Assembly (NCBI GenBank): GCA_900556425.1
Contig: USOR01000005.1
Location: forward strand, 1 to 19,575
Origin: an uncultured Coriobacteriaceae bacterium
Lineage (GTDB): Bacteria; Actinomycetota; Coriobacteriia; Coriobacteriales; QAMH01
Direction of reading: 5' to 3'
DNA: 19,575 nt
Positions 1 through 7,061 of the stretch are shown piece by piece (position 1 is the stretch's first letter; each line of letters opens with the position of its first letter). Below the pieces are notes generated by a model. It saw nothing but the letters and a program-made list of their open reading frames with translations, did no database searches and was not told the DNA's origin. Made by a program: the position numbers and the translations under genes.

Positions 1-129
1 GATTCCCGCGCTTCGAGCATAGAAAAGCATGAAAATCCAGGATTGCAAGAAGGATATCCCGACATAGGGGACGGGCACCAGGCCGTCTATTCTGCTGGGG
101 GCCATTGACGTGTTTTGCAATTCGGGCAT
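1..129 (-). CDS. N-terminus of a membrane protein, possibly a LuxR-type regulator (cut by window edge)
   Basis: A leftward frame is open from an ATG at 129 to the window edge, giving 43 residues. The start is supported by GGAAGG 8 bases upstream and a good -10 (CATAAT) about 37 bases upstream. The protein starts MPELQNTS and contains a hydrophobic stretch (VGISFLQSWIFMLFYA) that looks like a first membrane helix. In Coriobacteriia, LuxR-type regulators with a multi-helix membrane N-terminus often lie divergently beside MFS transporters, which is the arrangement here. The LuxR identity is therefore inference from context; the DNA-binding part would lie outside the window. It could equally be another membrane protein such as a transporter. 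Confidence 0.5.
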   Translation of the reverse strand, partial: MPELQNTSMAPSRIDGLVPVPYVGISFLQSWIFMLFYARSAGI

Positions 130-165
130 ACCCACGACCTTCCCCTGCTTGTTCTCGGTTTCGCT

Positions 166-171
166 ATTATG
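166..171 (-). promoter_or_regulatory. -10 element for the leftward gene at 129
   Basis: Read leftward, the sequence is CATAAT, five of six matches to TATAAT, preceded by TGTTG. It places a transcription start near 159, about 30 bases before the ATG at 129. No good -35 is visible; the -35 area falls inside the inverted repeat at 186-199, which would suit a regulated promoter. Confidence 0.4.
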
Positions 172-185
172 CAACACTTTTCATG

Positions 186-199
186 ACAGGTATGCCTGT
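186..199. promoter_or_regulatory. Inverted repeat ACAGG-TATG-CCTGT, candidate operator
   Basis: Perfect 5-base arms ACAGG and CCTGT surround TATG; with one mismatch the arms extend to seven bases. It covers the expected -35 area of the leftward promoter and lies in the divergent region between the leftward gene and the MFS cassette. No T-run follows, so it is not a terminator. Its regulator is unknown. Confidence 0.35.
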
Positions 200-210
200 G
201 ACCTCGCAAA

Positions 211-227
211 CCATAAGCAACTTATGG
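211..227. promoter_or_regulatory. Perfect inverted repeat CCATAAG-CAA-CTTATGG, candidate operator
   Basis: Seven-base perfect arms with a three-base spacer, 12 bases beyond the other inverted repeat and within the 282-base divergent region. No T-run follows. The size and symmetry suit a dimeric regulator site controlling either or both directions. A third, weaker repeat (CCGCA-GCT-TGCGG, 325-337) lies closer to the MFS gene. No clear rightward promoter was found between 228 and 411. Confidence 0.4.
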
Positions 228-411
228 GCATGTCAATATGCGCCTCCATTCTCGAATACGGCAGCATTGCGAGGAGAGCGGCTGTGAACAATCTCTAAAC
301 CATAAACTTCGAATGTTTCGTCTTCCGCAGCTTGCGGGCTAAAGTCCCTCCATCTTCCATGGCGGCGCAGAGGGCGCTGCCTAATGCTTCCGAAGAAAGG
401 ATTGGGGAGAA

Positions 412-1665
412 ATGACTGAAGCAAAGCAGCTTTCGAAGGGCAGGATGGTGCTTGCGCTTGCGGCGCTGTTCCTGTCGTCCATGTGCACGTTGGGTGACTT
501 GGTTGTCAATCCTATCGTGGCAAATCTTTATGAAGTGTTTGCGAACGATCCCGAGTGGCTTATCAATTTCGGCATTACAGGCCCGGCGCTCGTCGGACTT
601 CCATTCGGTCTCCTGGCAGGCCTTCTCTGCGATCGCATAGATAAGAAATGGGTCATGGTGGCCGGCTTTGCCATCTTTACGGTGTCCGCCGTGTTTGGTG
701 CTCAGGAAAACATCTATGCCTTCGTCACCCTGCGTTGCTTCGCGACTGGTGTGGGCTGGGGTATCACTAACACGGCTGCCCTATCTATTCTCGCGGATAT
801 GTTCCCGAATGAAGATGAGCATGGAAAATATGTTGGATGGTATAACTCCGTGATGTCCATCATGGGCGCAATTATGGCAGCCGTTGCCGGTGTTTTGGCC
901 GTTTCCGCTTGGCAGAACGCATTCTTTACCTACTGGATTTCTGTTCCTGTGCTCATCATGCTCATCGTGTTCTTGCCGAAACTTCCGCCAAGTCATATCG
1001 CAGCAAAGAGCGAAAACAAGTCCGCGCCCGCGCCCAAGGGCTGGTGGGTCAAGACTCTGCCGCTCGCTGTCCAGGTTTTCTTTATTGCAATCTGCTATTT
1101 CGTGATGCTTTACATGATTGCCGTTTACGTTATGGATGCAGGAGTTGGCGATGAGGCGTTCATCGGTATGTTGGCCTCTGCTGGCACGATTGCAACGGCT
1201 GTAGCGTCGCTGATTTTCGGCGCTGTCTATAAGCGCATGAAAAACTTTGTCTACATTCCAGCAACCATCATCATGGGCGTGTGCTTCATTGCAATGGGCT
1301 TCTTCCCAAATCCCGTCGTCACGATCGTATGCGTTGTTGTTGCCGGCTTTTTCTGGCCGTTCTATTTCTGCTACTTCTATGTTCGCGTGACCGAGCTCGT
1401 TCCTGCTTCCAAGGCTGGTACGGCAACTTCCATCGTTGCGTTTTCCGATGGATTGGCCGCGGCCGGTTCGTCTTATCTCCTGACGGGAATTGTTGGAGCG
1501 ACGGGTCTGACCGCTGTCCAGGCATGGCCGATTTTCGGTTACGCGCTCATTGCTGTCGCGGTAGTTTCGCTCGTCTTCGTCTTGTCCATGCGCAAGGGTG
1601 GTAAGGCGCAATCCGTGCAAGAGCAGGCAAACGAGGCACGTGATGAGGGGCTTGGCAACAAGTAA
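412..1665 (+). CDS. MFS transporter, first of two paralogues flanking an amidohydrolase
   Basis: A 417-residue protein of the major facilitator superfamily, with about 12 predicted membrane helices and a short basic C-terminal tail. Loop 2-3 carries the MFS motif A region (GLLAGLLCDRIDKK), with the usual Asp-Arg and basic residues. A hydrophilic loop rich in Lys, Ala and Pro near residues 196-208 divides the two six-helix halves. The ATG at 412 has GGGGAG five bases upstream. It is strongly similar to the protein at 3380-4657: the stretches GITGPALVGLPFGLLAG and MVAGFAIFT are identical. A strong terminator follows, so it may be expressed partly apart from the amidohydrolase. The substrate cannot be read from sequence; context suggests the substrate or product of the hydrolase. 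G+C is lower than in the genes from 4805 on. Confidence 0.88.
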   Translation: MTEAKQLSKGRMVLALAALFLSSMCTLGDLVVNPIVANLYEVFANDPEWLINFGITGPALVGLPFGLLAGLLCDRIDKKWVMVAGFAIFTVSAVFGAQENIYAFVTLRCFATGVGWGITNTAALSILADMFPNEDEHGKYVGWYNSVMSIMGAIMAAVAGVLAVSAWQNAFFTYWISVPVLIMLIVFLPKLPPSHIAAKSENKSAPAPKGWWVKTLPLAVQVFFIAICYFVMLYMIAVYVMDAGVGDEAFIGMLASAGTIATAVASLIFGAVYKRMKNFVYIPATIIMGVCFIAMGFFPNPVVTIVCVVVAGFFWPFYFCYFYVRVTELVPASKAGTATSIVAFSDGLAAAGSSYLLTGIVGATGLTAVQAWPIFGYALIAVAVVSLVFVLSMRKGGKAQSVQEQANEARDEGLGNK

Positions 1666-1682
1666 TCATCTGGCTTTCGCTT

Positions 1683-1712
1683 AGGGGCGACTTATAGGGT
1701 CGCCCCTTTTTT
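1683..1712 (+). terminator. Intrinsic terminator after the first MFS gene
   Basis: Perfect nine-base arms AGGGGCGAC (1683-1691) and GTCGCCCCT (1699-1707) with a seven-base loop, running directly into six T (1707-1712). It lies 17 bases after the MFS stop and 28 bases before the amidohydrolase start. It should separate or partly attenuate expression of the downstream pair, although no clear promoter is seen between it and 1741. Confidence 0.9.
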
Positions 1713-1740
1713 CATCAAGAACGACAGAAAGGGAAAGGCT

Positions 1741-3360
1741 ATGTCCAGTAAGGCTGATATTGTCATTAAAAGCTCAACGATATTTACCGGCAATACGCTG
1801 GAACCCGTAGCAGGTGCCGTGGTAATCAGGGACGGCCGCATCATTGATGTCCTGAGCGAGTATGAAGCGGACGAGCACATTGGTTTTGAAACGCGCGTAA
1901 TTGACGCCGGGGATGCTCTTGTGTGTCCTGGATTCAATGACGCTCATACGCATTTCCTTCAGAACGGCATCATGAAGGATGCCGAGTACACGCTTTCTCT
2001 GGAGGGTCTGACAAGCAAGGCAGAGGTTTCCGAGGCGATCAGGGGGTTTGCAGTTCAACATCCGGAAAACAAGTGGATTGTGGGCTGCGATCTTAATTTC
2101 GATTCTTGGGAAAACGGCGAAAAGCCGACGAAGGAACTCCTCGATGAGCTCGTGCCTGATCGTCCAGCGTATTTTGCTAGTTGGGATATGCATACGGGGT
2201 GGACGAATAGCGCTGGTTTGGCCGCAGCTGGTTACACTGCCGGCATGCCTGATCCGGACGGAGGCTATATCGGACGCAATGACGACGGAAGCCTATCCGG
2301 TCTTAATTTCGAGCCGCCCGCAAATGATCCCGTTTGGGGCCTCGCGAACGTGTCATGTGATATGGATCGTGCACTCAACGCTTCGTTCAACGAGTGCTTG
2401 TCTCATGGCGTTACTGCCGCTGGTGTCGTGTGGCCATACGGCGGCATAGAAGAGCACGACAACATGAGAATATTCAACGAATTTGACGCAGAGGGAAAAC
2501 TGCCCATACGTCTTAGTCTTTTCCCAAAGATGACAGACGGTCTCGAAGGGGCGCGCTGGTGTCAAGACAACATCATTGGCGATCATGTTCGCTTTGCCGG
2601 CGTGAAGCTCATCACGGACGGTGTGTGCGAGGCGCATACCGGGTATCTTACAGAACCCTATGCAGACGACCCCTCTACGTGCGGTGAGCCTACTGTTGCG
2701 TACGACGAGCTACTTTCTCTTGTGCGACAGGCGGATGCTGCCGGCTATTCCGTGCGTTTGCACTGCATCGGCAACGGAGCAGTCAAGCAAGCACTTGACG
2801 TGTTCGAGCAGGTTGGCAAGGAACAAGGGTTTAAGGGCCACCATAACTGCATCGAGCATATTGAAACGTGCTGCCCTGACGATATCGAGCGCTTTGCTCA
2901 GCTTGGCGTAATTGCGTCGATGCAGCCAATTCACTCGGTCCTCAACGTTGAGGGCTACCCCGCGCTTCTGGGCGAGAAATGGATTCCGTATATGTGGCCT
3001 CAGAAATCGCTGCTTGATTCTCGTGCAATCGTTGCATTTGGAACCGATGCCCCCGTTTGGAATTTCAATCCCATGGAGGGTGTCTATGCTGCCATAACAC
3101 GCCAACAGCCGTGGGATGCCCAGCCCGAGGGAGGGTTTGTCCCAGAGCAGAGAATTACGTTGGCTCAGGCCTTGCAGGCGTACACCTACGGCGCTGCCTA
3201 CGCGGAGGGCTACGAGCGTGAGATTGGCTCGATTGAGAGAGGCAAGCTGGCTGACATTGTGGTGATGGATCGCAACCTGTTTTCCGCGGCTCCGGAAGAG
3301 ATTCTCGAAGCAAAGGTTGCTCTCACCATTGTTGACGGCCAAGTTGTCTACGAGGCTTAG
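1741..3360 (+). CDS. Metal-dependent amidohydrolase, YtcJ-type (amidohydrolase family 3)
   Basis: A 539-residue cytoplasmic protein (no signal peptide) with the order of YtcJ/NfdA-like amidohydrolases. It has an N-terminal beta-sandwich piece (ADIVIKSSTIFTG), then the metal-binding HxH in FNDAHTHF (H69, H71). GVKLITDG follows (K289), then HCIGNGAV (H341), EHIE (H373), and GTDAPVW with the catalytic Asp D436. The C-terminus returns to the sandwich (GKLADIVVMDRN). Members hydrolyse amide, carbamate or formamide bonds; this substrate is unknown. A usual IGDRA is here IGNGA, so the pocket may differ from characterised members. The gene lies 19 bases upstream of the second MFS gene with no terminator between, so the two are probably cotranscribed. 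Start: ATG with an AAAGGGAAAGG tract just upstream. Confidence 0.88.
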   Translation: MSSKADIVIKSSTIFTGNTLEPVAGAVVIRDGRIIDVLSEYEADEHIGFETRVIDAGDALVCPGFNDAHTHFLQNGIMKDAEYTLSLEGLTSKAEVSEAIRGFAVQHPENKWIVGCDLNFDSWENGEKPTKELLDELVPDRPAYFASWDMHTGWTNSAGLAAAGYTAGMPDPDGGYIGRNDDGSLSGLNFEPPANDPVWGLANVSCDMDRALNASFNECLSHGVTAAGVVWPYGGIEEHDNMRIFNEFDAEGKLPIRLSLFPKMTDGLEGARWCQDNIIGDHVRFAGVKLITDGVCEAHTGYLTEPYADDPSTCGEPTVAYDELLSLVRQADAAGYSVRLHCIGNGAVKQALDVFEQVGKEQGFKGHHNCIEHIETCCPDDIERFAQLGVIASMQPIHSVLNVEGYPALLGEKWIPYMWPQKSLLDSRAIVAFGTDAPVWNFNPMEGVYAAITRQQPWDAQPEGGFVPEQRITLAQALQAYTYGAAYAEGYEREIGSIERGKLADIVVMDRNLFSAAPEEILEAKVALTIVDGQVVYEA

Positions 3361-3379
3361 CCAATAGGGGGATTGATAG

Positions 3380-4657
3380 ATGGCAAACGCAACCCGCATT
3401 TCGAGACCGCGCTTGTTTCTTGCATTGGCGGCATTGTTCCTTTCTTCCATGTGCACCATGGGGGATTTGGTAATAAACCCAATAGTCGCGAATGTTTACG
3501 AGACATTTGCCGATGCGCCCTTGTGGCTCGTAAATCTGGGAATAACGGGTCCCGCGCTCGTCGGGCTTCCGTTCGGTCTTCTAGCTGGATATCTGTGCGA
3601 TCGTGTAGACAAGCGCATCATCATGGTCGCGGGTTTTGCCATCTTTACCCTCTCGTCCGTATTTGGCATCTTGTATGTGAACGTTTGGTATTTCGTCGTA
3701 ATGAGGTTGCTCGCCACCGGTATTGGTTGGGGCATAACTAACACGGCGGCTTTTGCCATTCTCGCAGACCTTTTTACTGATGATACGCAGCACGCGCGCT
3801 ATGTAGGTTGGTATAACGCCTGCATGTCCGTGCTGGGCGCCCTGCTCGCATCTGCGTCCGGCTTTCTTGCCGTTGGCGGATGGGTGCTTTCCTATAGGGC
3901 GTACTGGCTTGCTGTCCCCGTTCTCGCCATGCTCGTTGCGTTCCTTCCCTCCTTTCCCCCAAAGACAGATACCTTCGAACGCGTGGAAGCAGTACATGGC
4001 GAATCACGTTCGTCTGCCGGTGCGCTTGGCCGGGCTATGAACGTGGCGCGGACTAATGAGGGTGGGGCCACGAAAAAATGGTGGGTGGCAATTGTGCCGC
4101 TGACAGTACAAGTTTTCTTTGTGGCCCTGCTCTACTACATTATTTTGTATCTCGTGGGCGTTTACGTTTCCGACAAGGGGTTGGGCGATGAGGCGTTTAC
4201 GGGGTTGCTTACGAGTATCTTGACCATATCTACTGCTATCGGATCAATCGCGTTCGGCCTTTTCTACAAGGTTTTGAAGAATAAGGTGTACATTCCGGGG
4301 CTGCTTGCCATTGCTGTCGCTTTCTTTATCTTGTCGTGGACGGATTCGCAGATTGTCGCAGCAATGACTCTTGCGCTTGCCGGTCTTGGCTGGGCGTTCT
4401 ATTTCTGCTTCTTCTATACGTACTGCACCGAGCTTGTACCCAATGCCAAAAACGGCATGGCGACTTCGGTGGTTGCGGCATCGAATGGGCTTGCCGTAAG
4501 TGCAAGTTCGCAGACGTTGACATACGCTATGGCTGCAACGGGGTTGACGTCTTTTCAGCTCTACCCGGCTTTCGGTTGCGTGATGCTTGTCGTGCTTGTG
4601 TTGTCTGTGCTCTGGGGTATTTATCGGGCATGGAGGCGTCGTTGTACTGCTGTCTAG
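3380..4657 (+). CDS. MFS transporter, second paralogue of the cassette
   Basis: A 425-residue, roughly 12-helix major facilitator protein, homologous along its whole length to the transporter at 412-1665. It shares the N-terminus (LALAALFLSSMCT, GDLV-NPIVAN), motif A (LCDRVDKR), the GWGITNTAA helix and the GLGDEAF-G loop of the second half. It differs mainly in the central cytoplasmic loop, which is about 15 residues longer (near 195-230, with VARTNEGGATKKWW). The ATG has AGGGGG eight bases upstream and begins 19 bases after the amidohydrolase stop, so it is probably cotranscribed with it. Two diverged copies around one enzyme suggest either substrate/product division (import and export) or different substrate preferences; sequence alone cannot decide. 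Confidence 0.88.
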   Translation: MANATRISRPRLFLALAALFLSSMCTMGDLVINPIVANVYETFADAPLWLVNLGITGPALVGLPFGLLAGYLCDRVDKRIIMVAGFAIFTLSSVFGILYVNVWYFVVMRLLATGIGWGITNTAAFAILADLFTDDTQHARYVGWYNACMSVLGALLASASGFLAVGGWVLSYRAYWLAVPVLAMLVAFLPSFPPKTDTFERVEAVHGESRSSAGALGRAMNVARTNEGGATKKWWVAIVPLTVQVFFVALLYYIILYLVGVYVSDKGLGDEAFTGLLTSILTISTAIGSIAFGLFYKVLKNKVYIPGLLAIAVAFFILSWTDSQIVAAMTLALAGLGWAFYFCFFYTYCTELVPNAKNGMATSVVAASNGLAVSASSQTLTYAMAATGLTSFQLYPAFGCVMLVVLVLSVLWGIYRAWRRRCTAV

Positions 4658-4692
4658 GCTGCGCTTGTGATTCCCATATCAATATCTGACGC

Positions 4693-4712
4693 ATTTAAAG
4701 TAGCTGTTAAAT
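4693..4712. promoter_or_regulatory. AT-rich inverted repeat upstream of upp
   Basis: Perfect six-base arms ATTTAA and TTAAAT with an eight-base spacer, in the 147-base gap between the second MFS gene and upp. It is too AT-rich and lacks a T-run, so it is unlikely to be a strong terminator. It may be a weak operator or chance; no other terminator was found after the MFS gene. Confidence 0.2.
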
Positions 4713-4760
4713 AAGCAAGATGAAAGATCGTTCTATTGTCCTTGCCAATGCGCCAACGGC

Positions 4761-4766
4761 TACAAT
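4761..4766 (+). promoter_or_regulatory. -10 element of the upp promoter
   Basis: TACAAT matches five of six bases of TATAAT and predicts transcription from about 4773, some 32 bases before the chosen upp ATG. The best -35 is TTGTCC, with a long 19-base spacer. The element sits inside any longer upp reading frame starting further upstream, which argues for the 4805 start. The same TACAATATC string occurs as the leftward -10 at 13778-13783. Confidence 0.45.
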
Positions 4767-4804
4767 ATCCTCACGACACCACCTCTCGCGAAAGGCGCAG
4801 ACCC

Positions 4805-5434
4805 ATGGCAAGCGTGCACGTCATCGACCATCCGCTCATCGAGGCCAAGCTCACGCACATGCGCGATCGCGATACGACCTCACCCGAGTTCAGGATGCTT
4901 CTCAAGGAGATTTCTATCCTCATGGGCTATGAGATCACGCGCGACTTCCCAACCAAGCTGCGCGAGGTCGATACGCCGATTTGCCGCGGTTCCTTTCCCG
5001 TTCTCAAGGATGACTTCTTCACCATCGTGCCCATCTTACGCGCCGGTCTCGGCATGGTCGACGGCCTGCTCGAGCTCATGCCCTTTGCCCACGTGGGTCA
5101 TATCGGCCTCGTGCGAAACGAGCAGACGCACCTGCCCGAGGAGTACTACTACAAGATGCCCGAGGGCTACGAGAGCTCCGTCATCATGGTGGTCGACCCC
5201 ATGCTGGCCACCGGCGGAAGCGCGGTCGATGCCATCTCGAGTCTCAAGAAACGCGGTTGCAACAACATCCGCCTCGTGAATCTCGTGGCCGCGCCGCAGG
5301 GTATCGAAGCGGTGCGCGAGGCCCATCCCGATGTCGACATCTACGTCGCCGCCGTGGACGAGGGCCTGAACGAAGACGCTTACATCGTTCCCGGTCTGGG
5401 CGATGCGGGTGACCGCATCTTCGGCACGAAATAG
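4805..5434 (+). CDS. upp: Uracil phosphoribosyltransferase
   Basis: A 209-residue enzyme converting uracil and PRPP to UMP in pyrimidine salvage, in the cytoplasm. It begins MASVHVIDHPLIEAKLTHMR, the usual Upp N-terminus, and is about the family length (E. coli 208). The PRPP-binding loop is DPMLATGGS (residues 131-139), and the end GLGDAGDRIFGTK is the uracil-binding C-terminus. An in-frame ATG-type start exists 23 codons upstream, but it would lie before the likely promoter and add residues foreign to the family. GAAAGG lies nine bases before the chosen ATG. The stop overlaps the ribosome-binding site of the next gene, so the two are probably one transcript. G+C rises sharply here relative to the upstream cassette. 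Confidence 0.96.
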   Translation: MASVHVIDHPLIEAKLTHMRDRDTTSPEFRMLLKEISILMGYEITRDFPTKLREVDTPICRGSFPVLKDDFFTIVPILRAGLGMVDGLLELMPFAHVGHIGLVRNEQTHLPEEYYYKMPEGYESSVIMVVDPMLATGGSAVDAISSLKKRGCNNIRLVNLVAAPQGIEAVREAHPDVDIYVAAVDEGLNEDAYIVPGLGDAGDRIFGTK

Positions 5435-5443
5435 GGAGGACCC

Positions 5444-5842
5444 ATGGTTCACATGAGCGATGACGAATTCGAGGAGCTTGTCCAGGAAGCGCTGGATGCT
5501 ATGCCCGAGCAATTCATGGAGGATATGGAGAACGTCGCGGTGGTCATCGCTGACGAACCCACCGAAGACGAGCTTAATCGTATCGATGACGATGGACGGC
5601 CGGCCGGCACCTGGTATGGCGAGGAGATTCTGGGCCTTTACAGCGGCGTGCCCCTCACCGAGCGTTACTACGATGATATGGACGGCGGGTTCCCGGACGT
5701 CATCACCATCTTCAAGGGGCCGCACGAGCGCTGTTTTGCCACACGCGAGCAGATCGCCGAGGAGGTTCGCAAGACCGTCATCCACGAGATCGGCCATCAC
5801 TTCGGCCTCGATGACGCACGTCTCCACGAGATGGGGTATTAG
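5444..5842 (+). CDS. Zincin-like metallopeptidase family protein
   Basis: A small, acidic 132-residue protein. Near the C-terminus it carries HEIGHHFGLDD (H114, E115, H118, D124), the zinc-binding HExxH with a downstream acidic residue. This fits the single-domain zincin-like metallopeptidase family (PF06262, formerly DUF1025). N-terminal features typical of the family are MSDDEFEELVQEALDAMPE and a central GLYSGVPLTER. It has no signal peptide or membrane segment, so it should be cytoplasmic; substrates for this family are not well defined. The ATG at 5444 has GGGAGG only four bases upstream; a second in-frame ATG at 5453 would have the spacing lengthened to 13. It follows upp by nine bases and is probably cotranscribed, although a functional link with uracil salvage is not established. 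Confidence 0.88.
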   Translation: MVHMSDDEFEELVQEALDAMPEQFMEDMENVAVVIADEPTEDELNRIDDDGRPAGTWYGEEILGLYSGVPLTERYYDDMDGGFPDVITIFKGPHERCFATREQIAEEVRKTVIHEIGHHFGLDDARLHEMGY

Positions 5843-5869
5843 AGCTTCAGTCCTCTCGACCGCTGTTCC

Positions 5870-6826
5870 CTATGCCGTGATGAGGGTGCCGTCCTCGCCG
5901 CGCAGGGCCTCTGCGGCGTGCTCGAGCGAGGCGATGAGGGCCCGGCCGCCGGGATGCGCCTCGACGAACTCCACACAGGCCTGCACCTTGGGCAGCATGC
6001 TGCCCGGGGCAAACTGTCCCTGCTCGATGTATTCCCGCGCCTCGTGCACCGTCATGGCATCGATTTCCTTTTGCTCGGGCGTGTTGAAGTTCAGGCATAC
6101 CTTGTCAACGGCGGTGAGGATGACGAGGAAGTCCGCCCGGAGCTTCCAGGCTAGAATCGAGCTCGTGAGGTCCTTGTCGATGACGGCCTCGACCTCGGTG
6201 TAGAGGTCATCGCTTTCGATGACGGGGATGCCCGCGCCTCCGCAGGCAACGACCACGTAACCGGCATCCATGAGGTCGCGGATCTGGTCGATCTCGAGGA
6301 TGTGCTGCGGGCGGGGGCTTGCCACGACACGACGCCAACCGCGGCCGGAATCTTCCTTGACCGGCACGTTCTCGGCTTTGGAGAGCTTCTCCGCCTCGTC
6401 CTTGGTCATAAAGGCGCCGATGGGCTTTTCCAGGTCCTTGAACGCGGGATCGTCATCGTCCACCACCACATGGGTCACGACATCGACCACTGAACGCATG
6501 ATGTCGAACTCGTGCAGCTGGTTCATGAGGGCGCAGGTGAGCTGTGCGCCGATATATCCTTGGCTCATGGCGTTGCAGTCCTGCAGCGGCATGAAGGGCA
6601 CGTGGGCGGGGTCATCGCCATGGGCCACCTCGAAGGCCTGGTTGATGATGCCGACCTGGGGGCCATTGCCGTGCGTGATGACGACGTTGATGCCCTCCTT
6701 GATCATCTTGGCGATGAATTTGGCGCTATCGGCAATATGGGCGCGCTGCTCCTTGGGGTCGTCCCCTAGGGCGTTTCCACCCAGGGCGATGACGACGCGC
6801 TTGCCCATCAGATCGGTCTGGTTCAT
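5870..6826 (-). CDS. arcC: Carbamate kinase
   Basis: A 318-residue enzyme catalysing the reversible transfer of phosphate between carbamoyl phosphate and ADP, giving ATP, ammonia and CO2. Visible family motifs are VVIALGGNAL (residues 11-20), HGNGPQVG, PVKEDSGRGWRRVVASPRP and VVACGGAGIPV, in the expected order, and the length is normal (about 310-315). The start is taken at MNQTDLMG because AGAGGGG lies six bases upstream and the glycine loop then falls at residue 16; a longer frame begins 20 codons upstream but lacks these supports. It is convergent with the metallopeptidase gene, 27 bases away. No arginine deiminase or ornithine carbamoyltransferase gene is adjacent, so it may serve another carbamoyl-phosphate source (agmatine, purine or allantoin breakdown, or arginine genes elsewhere). 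Confidence 0.96.
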   Translation of the reverse strand: MNQTDLMGKRVVIALGGNALGDDPKEQRAHIADSAKFIAKMIKEGINVVITHGNGPQVGIINQAFEVAHGDDPAHVPFMPLQDCNAMSQGYIGAQLTCALMNQLHEFDIMRSVVDVVTHVVVDDDDPAFKDLEKPIGAFMTKDEAEKLSKAENVPVKEDSGRGWRRVVASPRPQHILEIDQIRDLMDAGYVVVACGGAGIPVIESDDLYTEVEAVIDKDLTSSILAWKLRADFLVILTAVDKVCLNFNTPEQKEIDAMTVHEAREYIEQGQFAPGSMLPKVQACVEFVEAHPGGRALIASLEHAAEALRGEDGTLITA

Positions 6827-6880
6827 GATGCGCCCCTCTCTGAGGTGAATTAGTCTCCGAAAAATATACTCCATTCCCCC

Positions 6881-6900
6881 TGTCATTTCGACCGGGGTGC
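6881..6900 (+). repeat. Fragment of a REP-like extragenic element
   Basis: TGTCATTTCGA (6881-6891) followed by CCGGGGTGC lies upstream of arcC. The same 11-mer begins the palindromic element between the two BspA-like genes (read leftward from 10331). The shared string in two intergenic places suggests a dispersed extragenic repeat, here truncated or diverged. Confidence 0.4.
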
Positions 6901-6937
6901 CGGGCTAAAGCATGCGATTATTCCCGCTTATTGACAG

Positions 6938-6998
6938 GTGCAACCGACGGTTGCGGCCGATAAAATGCAAATTGACTACGAGAGATGCTAGTGCAACC
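6938..6998. promoter_or_regulatory. GCAACC half-sites, candidate operator in the arcC/XRE divergent region
   Basis: A perfect inverted repeat GCAACC-GAC-GGTTGC (6940-6954) is followed by a third copy within GTGCAACC at 6991-6998; the same octamer occurs at 6938-6945. TTGACA (6931-6936) abuts the first site, but no matching -10 is seen at 16-18 bases. The clustered half-sites in the region shared by arcC and the XRE gene suit binding by a dimeric regulator, possibly the XRE protein itself; this is inference. Confidence 0.35.
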
Positions 6999-7061
6999 AG
7001 GGCGTAAACCGTATGTTTGGCGAGAGGAAAACGCATGACACCAAAACGAAGGGAACCACGC

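Noticed and set aside
105..298. Short rightward frames in the divergent region
   Set aside because: They lack ribosome-binding sites and family likeness, and overlap inverted repeats and the leftward gene start.
781..1620. Leftward 279-residue frame opposite the first MFS gene
   Set aside because: It is a composition shadow of a clear membrane protein, full of Arg, Asn and His with no recognisable domain.
6863..6868. TATATT, read leftward, as the arcC -10
   Set aside because: It has no fitting -35; ATGACA lies only 12 bases upstream, so it was not listed as a feature.
6931..6959. TTGACA as a strong rightward promoter for the XRE gene
   Set aside because: No acceptable -10 lies 16-18 bases downstream (CGGCCG region).
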